Shown: one piece after another, positions 1 to 7,700 of the stretch
How positions within the stretch are numbered: the stretch's first letter is position 1
Layout: every line of letters starts with the position of its first letter
Assembly: GCA_016188575.1 (NCBI GenBank)
Contig: JACPHN010000087.1
Span: 1-17,981 of the forward strand
DNA length: 17,981 nt
Reading direction: 5' to 3'
From: Candidatus Schekmanbacteria bacterium
GTDB taxonomy: Bacteria; CSSED10-310; JACPHN01
Notes under the pieces: generated by a model
What the model saw: only the letters and a program-made list of their open reading frames with translations
Told to the model about the DNA's origin: nothing
Databases searched by the model: none
Program-made: the position numbers and the translations under genes

Positions 1-1
1 C

Positions 2-292
2 CAGGAAAAGTCCCGCCTCCAGGACGAGAATGCCGCCCTGCGCCGAAAGCTCGGCAACGACCCACCCATTGGAGACAGTCAGGCGATGCGGCGCGCCCTG
101 GATCTGGCCCGGCGTATCGCTCCTTCGGACGTGACCGTCGCGATTCTGGGCGAAACCGGCACCGGCAAGGAGATCCTCGCTCGCCACATTCATCAATTGA
201 GCCCGCGCCGCGCAGGACTATTCGTTGTCGTCGCTTGCGGCGCCATACCCGAAGGGTTGATCGAAAGCGAGCTGTTCGGGCACGAAAAAGGG
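2..292 (+). pseudogene. Truncated sigma-54-dependent transcriptional activator (NtrC/EBP family), AAA+ fragment
   Basis: The frame is open from the left edge. It begins with a heptad-like linker ([18 protein letters not shown]), then the start of a sigma-54 interaction AAA+ domain. The Walker A motif GETGTGKE lies near 148-171, followed by the family pattern ending in [10 protein letters not shown] at 263-292. In intact enhancer-binding proteins GHEKG is followed by the AFTGA loop that contacts sigma-54. Here the frame instead enters unrelated residues ([11 protein letters not shown]...) and stops at 406. The GAFTGA loop, Walker B, sensor residues and DNA-binding helix-turn-helix are all missing on the right, so the product cannot activate sigma-54 holoenzyme. 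The receiver or sensor part would lie left of the window. The break is adjacent to an inverted-repeat structure (325-390), which suggests insertion or deletion there. Family assignment is firm; the cause of truncation is inferred. Confidence 0.85.
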
Positions 293-324
293 CGTCGGCC
301 GAATGTCCGGCTGAGTCCTTCACA

Positions 325-390
325 AGTGTCGCACGCGCCCCCCTCCCTGCCTCCCCCGCGCACCACTTGGGAAGGCAAGGAGGGGACACT
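325..390. repeat. Long imperfect inverted repeat, MITE/REP-like hairpin
   Basis: Arms 340-356 and 369-385 are 17 bases each and match at 15 of 17 positions around a 12-base loop. On the minus-strand transcript the two mismatches become G.U pairs, giving an unbroken 17-bp stem. A further outer arm AGTGTC (325-330) pairs perfectly with GACACT (385-390), leaving an internal bulge. It sits about 30 bases after the break in the activator fragment. It carries no ORF of its own and could be the end of a small non-autonomous element or a bulky terminator read from the minus strand. The rest of the 293-484 gap shows nothing else. Confidence 0.55.
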
Positions 391-496
391 GTCACGCAGA
401 CGGTGAATGGGCAGCGGATGATGAGTCATGCAGTCCAGGCTGTGCGGAAACGACCTGTGGGCTCGAGAGCATGTCTACTTTAATTGACCGCTCGGC

Positions 497-525
497 TTGA
501 GAAACAGCGGTTTCTCGACTAGGCT
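497..525 (+). promoter_or_regulatory. Candidate sigma-70-type promoter for the FAD oxidoreductase
   Basis: A TTGAGA -35 hexamer (497-502) and a TAGGCT -10 hexamer (520-525) are separated by 17 bases. Transcription would begin near 532, giving a leader of about 20 bases. The -35 box overlaps the first of two perfect inverted repeats, so a repressor bound there would block it. The match is moderate and was found by eye. Confidence 0.45.
499..516. promoter_or_regulatory. Perfect inverted repeat overlapping the -35 region (possible operator)
   Basis: GAGAAAC (499-505) and GTTTCTC (510-516) are perfect reverse complements around AGCG, extendable by a wobble pair and a T-A pair. It overlaps the candidate -35 box. 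Its centre lies 35 bases from the centre of the second inverted repeat, and both contain a TTCTCGA word, as expected for paired sites of one dimeric regulator. Confidence 0.4.
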
Positions 526-533
526 TAGAGATA

Positions 534-551
534 CTCGAGAGGGTTCTCGAG
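534..551. promoter_or_regulatory. Perfect inverted repeat abutting the start codon (operator or RNA hairpin)
   Basis: CTCGAGA (534-540) and TCTCGAG (545-551) are perfect reverse complements around GGGT and end exactly at the base before the ATG at 552. The purine-rich GAGAGGG that would serve as ribosome binding site lies inside it, so as RNA it could sequester the site and as DNA it could be an operator. Confidence 0.45.
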
Positions 552-1964
552 ATGGACTCGGAGGACAAGGCGATGTTCAACGAGAAAGCGCTGAACGAGC
601 TACGCGGCGGTTTTTCGGGCAACCTGGTTCTGCCGGCCGACGCCGGATACGACGAAGCGCGCAAAGTCTTCAACGCGATGATCGACAAGCGTCCAATGGT
701 GATCGCGCGCTGCGCGAGCACGCGCGATGTGGTGGCGGCCGTGGACTTCGGACGTGACCACGGCCTCGAAGTCTCCGTTCGCGGCGGAGGGCACAGTGTC
801 GCCGGGCTGAGCATTGGGGAGGGCATCTTGATCGACCTGTCAGGGCTGAAACGAATCGCGGTCGACACGGACGCGAGGATCGCCCGAGCAGGCGGCGGCA
901 TGCTCTGGGGCGAGCTCGACCGGGCAACCCAGGCGTACGGGCTTCACACGCCGGGGGGCCGCGTGACCACGACGGGCGTCGGCGGCTTCACGACTGGCGG
1001 CGGCTACGGCTGGACGTCGTCGAAATACGGGCTCGCGTGCGACAACCTCCTCTCGGCCGAGGTGGTGACCGCGAACGGTCGCGTGGTGAGCGCGAGCGCG
1101 AGTGAAAACACCGACTTGTTCTGGGGGATCCGCGGTGGGGGCGGCAACTTCGGTGTGGTCACCCGGTTCGACTTCCGCCTCCATCCGCTCGGGCCGACGG
1201 TCCTCGCCGGGCTCGCGATGTGGCCGATGGAGCGCGCCCCGGACGTGCTGCGCGCCTGGCGAGACCTGGCCGACGCCGCACCCGACGAGCTGTCGACCGC
1301 CAGCGTGGTGCTCATCGCACCCCCGGAGCCGTTCGTTCCCGACGCGCTCAAGGGCCAACCTGTGCTAGGCATAGCGGCAATCTACGTAGGCGATCCACAG
1401 GCGGGCCTGCCGCTGGTCAAGCCGATCAAGGCACTTGGCCCTGCGGTCGATCTGATTCAGCCGATGCCATACACCGATTTCCAGGCGATGCTGGACCCGA
1501 CTGCTCCCCCGGGAAAGCGCAGCTACTGGCGCGGCGAGTACATGGCGAAGGTGTCCGACGAGGCCATCGAGGCCTTCCTGAACCTCGCGCCAGCGGCGGC
1601 GACAGCCGGCTTCCCGCTGACCCAGACGATCGTGTTCCGCATCGGGCAAGGCGTCTCCGCAGTGCCCGACGACGCGAGCGCGTTTTCACACCGTGACGCG
1701 CGGTATCTGTTTCACCCGATTATGGTGTGGGACAGCGCGACCGACGACACGAGGCTGATCGCAATCGGGCGCGAGCTCGCGGAGACCATGCGACAGTTCG
1801 TCACCGGCGGCGCCTACCTCAACTTCACTCCGGAGTCGGATCGGGTGCGCGACGCGTACGGCGTTGCAAAGTACGAACGGCTCATGGCGTTGAAGAGCAA
1901 GTACGACCCGCAGAACCTCTTCCGAGGGAACCAGAACATCAGGCCATCCGACGCGCCAAGGTAG
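552..1964 (+). CDS. FAD-binding oxidoreductase, berberine-bridge-enzyme (BBE) family
   Basis: 470 residues, the usual length of single-domain bacterial BBE-like oxidases. The N-terminal PCMH-type FAD-binding domain contains RGGGHSVAG at residues 77-85; H81 is at the position that carries the 8-alpha-histidyl FAD bond in this family. The pattern TGVGGFTTGGGYGW follows near residue 141. The second flavin-linking cysteine of bicovalent members is absent, so a single covalent link is expected. The C-terminal BBE signature YDPQNLFRGNQNI starts at residue 451. No signal peptide is seen, so it is probably cytoplasmic. Family members oxidise sugars, alkaloids or polyketide intermediates with oxygen; the substrate cannot be read from sequence. 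The ATG at 552 was chosen because of GAGAGGG about 8 bases upstream; ATG 573 is an alternative. It appears to be transcribed alone. Confidence 0.92.
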   Translation: MDSEDKAMFNEKALNELRGGFSGNLVLPADAGYDEARKVFNAMIDKRPMVIARCASTRDVVAAVDFGRDHGLEVSVRGGGHSVAGLSIGEGILIDLSGLKRIAVDTDARIARAGGGMLWGELDRATQAYGLHTPGGRVTTTGVGGFTTGGGYGWTSSKYGLACDNLLSAEVVTANGRVVSASASENTDLFWGIRGGGGNFGVVTRFDFRLHPLGPTVLAGLAMWPMERAPDVLRAWRDLADAAPDELSTASVVLIAPPEPFVPDALKGQPVLGIAAIYVGDPQAGLPLVKPIKALGPAVDLIQPMPYTDFQAMLDPTAPPGKRSYWRGEYMAKVSDEAIEAFLNLAPAAATAGFPLTQTIVFRIGQGVSAVPDDASAFSHRDARYLFHPIMVWDSATDDTRLIAIGRELAETMRQFVTGGAYLNFTPESDRVRDAYGVAKYERLMALKSKYDPQNLFRGNQNIRPSDAPR

Positions 1965-2240
1965 CGCGAAGCGGAGTCGCGGAGATTGGTGAGGCGATTC
2001 TTCGCCGCTGCGGCCAGGTGCGCCAGCTTGGCGCGGTGGCGGGTCGACCGACGCGCGGCCGAAGGTGGCGTCGAAGGTCCGCAGGGAGGTGAAGTCTCGG
2101 TAGCCGTCGAAGCTCGTGTCCTCGGCCTCCAGGGATTCGAGGAGCATGTTGCAGGAGGCATCCGAACGGATCGGAATGACCTGGCGAATTGCCCCCCGCT
2201 CGGTGTCCCGGATTTCCAGACGCGCGAGGTGAGGTGAGGT
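1962..2240 (-). pseudogene. Degenerate minus-strand coding remnant, unidentified
   Basis: The reverse strand translates into convincingly protein-like pieces in different frames. One reads LEIRDTERGAIRQVIP, then through MLLESLEAEDTSFDGYRDF and FTSLRTFDATFG (about 2220 down to 2050). The sense then moves to another frame at HRAKLAHLAAAAKNRLTNLR (about 2040 to 1980). These residues are unlike the arginine/proline-rich shadows typical of this DNA, suggesting a frameshifted remnant of a real gene. I do not recognise the family. It lies beside one copy of a dispersed repeat (2269-2335). Confidence 0.3.
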
Positions 2241-2268
2241 GGGGGGTCTTCGTGATGGGCTTCCCGCG

Positions 2269-2335
2269 CAGCTCGCAGGCGGACAGGCGGTGGATTCGGC
2301 CCTTCCGCGTCTCCGACGGCGGCTTGCGGTTGCCG
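2269..2335 (-). repeat. Dispersed repeat, copy 1 (second copy near 11690-11770)
   Basis: The 26 bases at 2269-2294 match 11690-11715 at 21 of 26 positions without gaps, including the 11-mer CAGGCGGTGGA. Looser similarity continues to the right (CTTCCGCGTC... against CTTCGCGTCC..., then GCGGTTGCCG against GCGGTTACCG). Both copies have the same orientation and both lie next to minus-strand coding remnants, so they may be ends of the same kind of decayed gene or element. Confidence 0.4.
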
Positions 2336-2352
2336 CAGGCCGCGCCTAGATT
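2324..2352 (+). promoter_or_regulatory. Candidate sigma-70-type promoter for the DUF4412 gene
   Basis: TTGCGG (2324-2329) and TAGATT (2347-2352) are separated by 17 bases, with a start expected near 2359 and a leader of about 50 bases before the ATG at 2410. It lies at the edge of the dispersed repeat. Confidence 0.45.
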
Positions 2353-2409
2353 GACGGCGTGCCTCGAGCGCAGGCCCCTACTCACTCGCATGCCACCAGG
2401 AGTAAACCG

Positions 2410-3156
2410 ATGGCGCGTCTTGTCTCGTTCGCCCTTGTTGCTGCCCTCATCCTGTGCACCGTGTCGGTCGTCGCCGCGGACACGAAGATCGTCAAGATGC
2501 GCCACACCGATGCCTATAGCGTCATGGGGCAGGCGCAGCCGGCAAAGGACGAGGATTCGACGGTCTGGCTCGGCCCGGATCGCATGCAGGTCGAGCAGTC
2601 GGGAATGACCTTCATCGTCCGCCTCGACCAGAAGGCCGCCTACATGATCAACCATGCCAAGAAGGTGTACAGCAAGCTCGATCTGCCTCTGGATCTCAAC
2701 AAGATGATGCCGCCGGGAATGGCGCAGATGGCGATGTCGATGATGAATTTCAAGGTCTCGGTGACGCCGCTTGGACAATCCAAGAAAGTAGGGTCGTGGT
2801 TCGCGAAGGGGTACAAGATGACGATGACTTCCGCGATGTCGACGATGGAATCGACGGTGTGGGCGACCACAGACGTCAAGGTCGACCTCAGCAAGTACAA
2901 GGAGATGATGAAGGAATTTCTCAAGATGCAGCCTGGCATGGCGGAGATGGCGCGGGAGCTGGAGAAGATCGAGGGGCTGCAGGTCGAGAGCGCGGGCAGC
3001 ATGACGGTCATGGGTGGGACCAAGGTGGCAACATCCGAGCGCACGACGTCCATCGCGGAATCGGAAGCGCCGGCCAGCGGTTACGAGCCGCCCGCGGGCT
3101 ATGAGGACAGGCCGTTTGACTTCGCGACGATGGTGCAGCAAAAACAGGGGCAGTAG
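2410..3156 (+). CDS. Exported DUF4412-type protein
   Basis: 248 residues. A clear Sec signal peptide (MARLVSFALVAALILCTVSVVAA) is probably cleaved before DTKIVK. The mature part fits DUF4412-like periplasmic proteins: a beta-rich stretch in which a metric of the form 'WLGPDRMQVEQSGMTFIVRLD' is followed by 'MINHAKKVYSKLDLP', then a methionine-rich middle (MMPPGMAQMAMSMMNFKV) and a helical segment near residues 160-195. Such proteins are often compared with LolA-fold outer-membrane-associated proteins; function is unknown. The frame is open from a GTG at 2359, but ATG 2410 was chosen because AGGAG (2398-2402) is correctly spaced and the signal peptide starts there. The abundant methionine (about 10%) is notable and could reflect metal binding or exposure to oxidants; that is speculation. 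Confidence 0.8.
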   Translation: MARLVSFALVAALILCTVSVVAADTKIVKMRHTDAYSVMGQAQPAKDEDSTVWLGPDRMQVEQSGMTFIVRLDQKAAYMINHAKKVYSKLDLPLDLNKMMPPGMAQMAMSMMNFKVSVTPLGQSKKVGSWFAKGYKMTMTSAMSTMESTVWATTDVKVDLSKYKEMMKEFLKMQPGMAEMARELEKIEGLQVESAGSMTVMGGTKVATSERTTSIAESEAPASGYEPPAGYEDRPFDFATMVQQKQGQ

Positions 3157-3184
3157 CGGCGTCGCCGGGCGCGCGCCAGCGCGC

Positions 3185-3190
3185 TACAAT
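3185..3190 (+). promoter_or_regulatory. Candidate -10 element (TACAAT) for the NPWN protein
   Basis: TACAAT at 3185-3190 is a near-consensus -10 box. The hexamer 17 bases upstream (TCGCCG, 3162-3167) is poor. It directly follows a GCGCGC-CA-GCGCGC palindrome (3171-3184). A start near 3197 would leave a leader of about 27 bases containing AGGAGG. Confidence 0.35.
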
Positions 3191-3223
3191 CGGGACCATA
3201 CCCACATCCAGGAGGTCTCGGCG

Positions 3224-4618
3224 ATGAAACCACGATCCAGTCCGGCTCTGCTCGCAACGGCGGTCCTCGCGATGTCGTCACTGGCAACTTGGTGCTGCGC
3301 CGCCGCCGAGGACGGCGATCCGCTGCGCGGAGCGGCGACGATCAGTGGGATTGTGCGACCGGCCGATGGCGCGAACGCTTCCGGAACAACCGTTCAGCTT
3401 ATCGCGCTCGACGATGCGGCCACCGTTCCCGCGGCGACGTGGTGGTCGGTGGTCCTTGCCGGCGTGGTCATGGTCGCGTTTCTGCTCCGGGATCGCCGGC
3501 GCGGAGCGCTGCCGCTAATTGCCGCGGCGGCGGTGACGGTGTCTTTCCTGGCGATCGCGCACGCTGCCCTCGTTGCGCAAACGACGTCGGATGGCAGCGG
3601 TGCCTACCTTTTCAGCGCCGGCGCCGGCGGGTCCTTCGCGAACGGCCGCTACCGCGTCGACTTCGTCCGCCAGGGCTACTACACCGTCTCGCGCCTTGTT
3701 GAGCTGACCAACGTGGATCCTGCCGACCGAGTAATTGCCGACGTGCGCGTGTTTCCGCTCGCGGCGGAACCCGGCTGCAGCTTTTTCCCCGCCGACAATC
3801 CGTGGAATCAGGACGTGACTGGATTGCCGCTGCACGAACGCTCCGACGGCTATATCAACACCATGGGTCGCAGCGACACCCTGCACCCGGACTTTGGAAC
3901 GTATTGGGAAGGTGCGCCCATCGGAATTCCCTACGTGACGGTGCCGGGAACGCAGCCGCGCGTTCCTGTCAGCTTCACTTGGGCGGACGAGAGCGACTCT
4001 GGGCCGTATCCGATTCCGCCGGACGCGCCGATCGAAGGCGGTCCGGACAGCGACGGCGACCGCCACGTTCTGGTCCTGGACCGCGATGCGTGCACGCTCT
4101 ACGAGACCTACAATTCGTGGCCGCAAAATGGCGGCACGTCCTGGGTCGCAGACGCGGGAGCGATCTTCGATCTGTCATCCAATGCCTTGCGCCCGGACGG
4201 CTGGACCTCGGCGGACGCGGCGGGTTTGCCCATCCTGCCGGGTCTCGTGCGCTACGACGAGGTCAAGGAGCACGGTGTTATTCGCCACGCCGTGCGCTTT
4301 ACGGTATCGCAGTCGCAGCGCGGCTACATTCACCCCGCTACCCATGCCGCCAGCTCGAGCCAGGACCCCAACCGGGCGCCCATGGGGTTGCGCCTGCGGA
4401 TGAAAATCAGCTACGACTGCTCATCCTATTCGGAAGAGACGCGCATCATCTGCGCGGCGCTGCAGCAGTACGGCATGATCGTCGCCGACAACGGCAGCGA
4501 TTGGTACATCAGCGGTGCGCCGGACGACCGCTGGGACGACGAGGCACTGGGAGACTTGAAGCGTATTCCCGGCGATGCTTTTGAGGTGGTCTATACGGGG
4601 GACATCATTCCCTACTGA
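3224..4618 (+). CDS. Exported protein of the 'NPWN' family with an N-terminal membrane hairpin, function unknown
   Basis: 464 residues, starting at ATG 3224 with a strong AGGAGG eight bases upstream (3210-3215). A signal peptide covers residues 1 to about 27. A short carboxypeptidase-regulatory-like beta segment (AATISGIVRPADGANASGTT) follows. It is split by two membrane-spanning stretches at about residues 72-88 (WWSVVLAGVVMVAFLL) and 96-119, and resumes as SDGSGAYLFSAGAGG. From about residue 185 the protein matches a widespread secreted family: PADNPWN near 189-195, then LHPDFGTYWEGAPIGIPY, a PIPPDAPIEGG/GDRHVLVLDRD block, ALRPDGWTSADAAGLPILPG, and MIVADNGSDWYISG near the end. Family members are found as secreted proteins of unknown activity; the conserved Asp, His and Trp residues suggest a carbohydrate-active or binding fold, which is a guess. 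The membrane hairpin inside the beta domain is unusual. Confidence 0.8.
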   Translation: MKPRSSPALLATAVLAMSSLATWCCAAAEDGDPLRGAATISGIVRPADGANASGTTVQLIALDDAATVPAATWWSVVLAGVVMVAFLLRDRRRGALPLIAAAAVTVSFLAIAHAALVAQTTSDGSGAYLFSAGAGGSFANGRYRVDFVRQGYYTVSRLVELTNVDPADRVIADVRVFPLAAEPGCSFFPADNPWNQDVTGLPLHERSDGYINTMGRSDTLHPDFGTYWEGAPIGIPYVTVPGTQPRVPVSFTWADESDSGPYPIPPDAPIEGGPDSDGDRHVLVLDRDACTLYETYNSWPQNGGTSWVADAGAIFDLSSNALRPDGWTSADAAGLPILPGLVRYDEVKEHGVIRHAVRFTVSQSQRGYIHPATHAASSSQDPNRAPMGLRLRMKISYDCSSYSEETRIICAALQQYGMIVADNGSDWYISGAPDDRWDDEALGDLKRIPGDAFEVVYTGDIIPY

Positions 4619-4658
4619 GCTTCCCGGGGCGAGGCGCGACCGTAAGGAACAATTCGCC

Positions 4659-4679
4659 GGCGCCCTTGTCCAGGGTGCC
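4659..4679 (+). terminator. Possible hairpin terminator after the NPWN gene
   Basis: GGCGCCCT (4659-4666) pairs with AGGGTGCC (4672-4679), with one G.U pair, around a 5-base loop, 41 bases after the stop codon. No U-tract follows, so intrinsic termination is doubtful. Confidence 0.25.
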
Positions 4680-4696
4680 AGAAAATGGTGATGTGA

Positions 4697-4718
4697 GCGC
4701 CGCGTGAAAAGGCGGCGC
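4697..4718. repeat. Perfect inverted repeat upstream of the macroglobulin gene
   Basis: GCGCCGC (4697-4703) and GCGGCGC (4712-4718) are perfect reverse complements around an 8-base A-rich loop, 39 bases before the ATG at 4757. It may be an operator, an RNA hairpin in the leader, or the end of the preceding transcript. Confidence 0.35.
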
Positions 4719-4756
4719 GCGTCGATCTCGCACAGGTGCGGGAAAGGGCAGGGAGC

Positions 4757-7700
4757 ATGCGAAACAGATGGTCAATCGGCGTGGCGGCGCTGGCACTTCT
4801 GATCGTCCTGGAAAGCGGCGGGACGAGCGTCCAAGCGCAGGCGAATGAGCCCGCCGCCGCCGTTCGGGGAGCGGAGGGACGCGCGATGAGATGGAAGGAA
4901 GTCGACGCGCTCGTCAACGAGCAAAAGCTGCAAGAGGCGCTACGCAACGTCGAGGTCATTCTCTCCGGCGCACGCGTCGCCGGCGACTACGGCGACTGGA
5001 CGAAGGCTCTCATTCGCTCGGTGCAGCTCCAGATGGGGCTGAACAGCTTCGAAACGGCGGTGCGCTTCATGAGGGAGCAGAAGTGGCCCGACGACAAGCT
5101 CGCATCGGCCACCCTCAATCTGTATTACGCGCATGCCCTGCTGACTTACCTCGACGAATACGGGTGGGAGATCGAGCAGCGCGCGCGCGTCGACACCAAG
5201 GGCGTCGTCGACCTCAAGGCATGGACCCGCGACCAGATCTATGGCGAGGCCCAGCGGGCGCTGCTCGCCGTCTGGGCCGATCGCCAGGAGCTCGGGGACG
5301 AGCCGATCGACGCCCTCGGGGAGCACGTGCGCAAGAACGATTTCCCGCCGGGGATTCGCGACACGCTGCGCGACGCCGCGACCTACTTCTTTGTCCAACT
5401 GCTCGCCAACACGGCGCTCTGGCGCCCCGAGCACGGCAATGAGCTGTTTCTGCTCGACCTCGGCCGCCTGATCGCCGGCCGCGACATCGACGTGGGTGGA
5501 GATGCCGGCCTCGCGGATCCCGCGGTCCATCCGCTGCTGAAAATCGCGCTGCTCACGGGAGACCTGGAACAGTGGCACCTGCAGCGCGGTCAGCTTGGCG
5601 GGGCGCTCGAGGCGGTGCTGGAGCGGTTGCGGACGCTGGCGGGCTCCTTCACGGCGGAAGAGGACAAGATCGCGATTCGCAAGGCCCTCGAGAAGCGGCT
5701 GCCCGATTTCCGCAACGACGCGTGGTGGGCCATGGGGCAATCACAGGTCGCGCAACTGCTGCAAGCAGAGAGCACGCCGTGGAGCCTCGTCGCCGCGCGC
5801 GAGGCCGCCGCGGCCGGCGCCAAAGCGTTCCCGGAATCCGTGGGTGGGCAACGCTGCGCGCACCTCGTCGAGCAGCTCGAAGCGCCGTCGTTCGAAATGC
5901 TCAGCATGGCTGTCGACGGGCCGGAAAAGCGCTCGCTCCAGATCACCCATCGCAACCTGTCGCGCCTCTACTTCCGCGCCTACCCACGCGACCTCTTTGC
6001 GCGCGTACACGCGGCAAAAGACTACAACCTACTGCCGCAGCACAACGAGATCCGCGAGATCCTCGCCAGCACGAAGCCCGCCGCGGCCTGGAGCGTGGAG
6101 CTGCCCGCTACCCCGGACCTGCGGCCGCACCACACCTACGTGACCCCGCCGCGCCTCGCGCCGAGCTACTACATTCTCGCGGCATCGGCTCGCGAGGATT
6201 TTTCGGAAGACAAGAACCGGATTCTGGCGGCCAACGCCATCGTCGGTGACCTCGTGCTCGTCACCCGCGATAACGGCGGCGAACCCGAGATTCTGGCGCT
6301 CTCCGGGGCGACGGGCAAACCGCTCGCGGATACCGAGATCAGCCTCATGTCCTTCGACTGGCAGCGCGGCCATCAGGTGGTGGAGCGCAAGCGCACGGAC
6401 GCGGGCGGTCTCGTGCGCTTCGACGCCGGTCGCACGCGCACCGGCAACAGCTTCTTCGTCATGGGCCGTCACGGCACCGACGTCAGCATCGACCCCAACT
6501 ACCTGTGGTTCCACGGGCAGGGGGCCGCGGCGCCCTACACCGACGCCTTCATTTACACGGACCGCAGTATCTATCGACCCAACCAGACGATCAAGTGGAA
6601 GGTGGTCGCCTACGAGGGCACCGCGCAAACGGGACGGTATCGGACGCGACCGGCCGCGGACCTCGAGGTCAGCCTGTGGGATGCGAACGGCCAGCAGGTG
6701 CTTGCGGAAAATGTGAAGACCAACGCGCTCGGAAGCGTCTCCGGAAGCTTCGCGATTCCCGCGGGTCGGCTGCTTGGGGCGTGGACGCTTCGCACCAACA
6801 GCGGCGGCGGCGCGGCCTATGTGCGCGTGGAGGAATACAAGCGTCCGACCTTCCTTGCGGAGGTGGACGAACCGGCCGCGGGCCTGCGTCTCAATCGCGA
6901 GGCGATGTTCTCGGGCAAGGCGCGCTACTACTTCGGGTTGCCCGTCACGACGGGCAAGGTCGATTGGCGCGTGACGCGCGAACCCGTCTACCCGTGGTGG
7001 TGGTACTGGTGGCGGCCCGCGGTGTCGGGAAACGCGTCGCAGGTCGTGGCGTCCGGGCGGTCCGCGCTGACCGCGGAGGGCACCTACTCGGTCACCTTCA
7101 CGCCGCAGGTGGACGAGCGACTGGCCGCGGACCGGGACGTGACCTATCGCTATTCGCTGGCGGTCGACGTCACCGACGAGGGTGGAGAGACGGCGTCGGC
7201 GTCGCGCTCGTTCCGGCTCGGGTTCGTCACCGTCGAGGCGGGGTTCTCCATGGACCAGGCGTTCCTCGTGCAAGGGGAATCCGGCAAGGTCAAGATTCGG
7301 CGCTCGGACCTCAACGGGGTTGGCCGCGCCGGTGCGGGGAGCTGGAAGCTCGTGCGGCTCGCCGAGCCGCAGACGGCGACGCTGCCGGCGGACGTGCCCA
7401 GGGAAGGGCAGCAGCGGGTAGCGGCGGCGGCAGCGGCGCCGGCACCGGCGGCGGGGGGCGAGAGGCCGGCATTCGAGACGGCAGGCGACCGCCTGCGCCC
7501 GCGCTGGGATTCGAGCGTCAACGTCGCGGCTCTCTTGCGGAGCTGGGCGGACGGGCAAACGCTCGCGTCGGGCGAGCTGGCCCACGAGGCCGGCGGCAAC
7601 GCGACCGTGGACGTTCCGGCGAACCTCGCTGCGGGAGCGTACCGCATCGCATACGAGACGAAGGACGATTTCGGCGCGACCTACACGGCCACCTGGGAGC

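Noticed and set aside
2-292. The activator fragment as regulator of the sigma-54 promoter at 11953
   Set aside because: It lacks the GAFTGA loop and DNA-binding domain and lies 11.6 kb away; no evidence links them.
3117-3125. TTGACT at 3117-3122 as a -35 box for the NPWN gene
   Set aside because: Spacing to the TACAAT -10 box is far too long, and it is inside the preceding coding sequence.
1939-3141. 400-codon minus-strand open frame
   Set aside because: Mostly antisense of the DUF4412 gene and His/Arg-rich; only the 1962-2240 part has protein-like pieces, and these are in other frames too.
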